Below, in pieces: positions 63,029-64,000 of a DNA stretch of 64,000 nucleotides; the stretch's first letter is position 1, and every line of letters starts with the position of its first letter. Source of the stretch: Pontibacter korlensis. Its GTDB lineage: Bacteria; Bacteroidota; Bacteroidia; Cytophagales; Hymenobacteraceae. The DNA lies in the NCBI RefSeq assembly GCF_000973725.1, contig NZ_CP009621.1, positions 2,330,501 to 2,394,500 on the forward strand, written 5' to 3'. The notes under the pieces were generated by a model that had not been told where the DNA came from, made no database searches, and was given only the letters and a program-made list of their open reading frames with translations. A program made the translations under genes and the position numbers.

Positions 63029-63348
63029 ATATAACTGTAGCCTTCTTGACTCGTTAAACGTTGCGCAGCTAAGCTTTGCCAAATGTGCTGTAGTGAATCT
63101 TAACAGCAAATCATACTTCAGGTATAGCGTCCTTGTGAAGGGAGTATAACAAAGCTCTTCCTGAGGCAGCCAGCCTTTATATAGTTTACTGCAGTGCACA
63201 CATTACTATTATAGTGTATCTGCATCTACTCAAATAAATATAAAGGGTTGGTGAATGCTGATCGGGTCCTTAGCACGACCTTTTGCCTACTTAATTCAGT
63301 GGCGCAAAACTTTTTAAATCCTGGCATGGATATAAGAGATTAATCCAT

Positions 63349-63356
63349 TAGTTTTG
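63349..63356 (+). promoter_or_regulatory. -7 box TAGTTTTG ahead of atpD
   Basis: TAnnTTTG match 49 bases before ATG 63405; no -33 TTG at normal spacing. Confidence 0.45.
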
Positions 63357-63383
63357 CACCCTGAAATAACTCCGTTATAATAG

Positions 63384-64000
<617 letters not shown>

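Overview
The window looks like chromosomal DNA of a Bacteroidota bacterium, most probably a Cytophagia/Hymenobacteraceae relative (Pontibacter-like). The signs are Bacteroidota promoter boxes of the TAnnTTTG type ahead of many genes, almost no Shine-Dalgarno sequences, type IX secretion genes (porT and a porE-like gene), DUF5606 and DUF5686 proteins, a TonB-dependent receptor with an N-terminal carboxypeptidase-like domain, and a ubiE-porT gene pair. The genus is inferred from protein flavour, not proven.

Layout. 1-8 kb: the 3' part of a beta-propeller-like protein, corA, a YigZ/IMPACT protein, then sugar and cell-surface genes (fdtA-like ketoisomerase, DegT/FdtB-like aminotransferase, family 2 glycosyltransferase) and an acyl-ACP desaturase. 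8-16 kb: DUF427, a VWA protein with a MoxR/chelatase-type AAA ATPase, small hypotheticals, membrane transport and a cyclophilin. 16-20 kb: fasciclin lipoprotein, a waaA-rsgA operon, then a frameshifted lipoprotein gene. 20-24 kb: a GNAT gene flanked by attC-like hairpins, an arginine-deiminase-family enzyme, and a GNAT-methyltransferase pair. 24-30 kb: a perR-peroxiredoxin operon with a visible operator, aspartokinase, fructose-1,6-bisphosphatase, DUF5606, a TonB-domain protein and engB. 30-35 kb: porE-like gene, ubiE/menG, porT, an SDR and a NUDIX protein. 35-46 kb: a prolyl oligopeptidase, a barrel-less lipoprotein, a DUF5686 protein, and a TonB-dependent receptor-PepSY operon with a Fur-type box. 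46-58 kb: OmpA/LamG-like protein, an AKR-MBL operon, DoxX, typA, msrB, DUF3050, metG and an MFS transporter. 58-64 kb: a degenerate IS982-family element abutting pth, then rplY, prs, tRNA-Gln and the start of atpD.

Most of the window is ordinary housekeeping DNA with well-formed intrinsic terminators. The accessory signals are the attC-like structures around 20.5-21.3 kb, the IS982-family insertion that separates pth from its terminator, two pseudogenes, and a dispersed palindromic repeat present in two opposite copies. No CRISPR array, prophage, integrase or defence island was seen.
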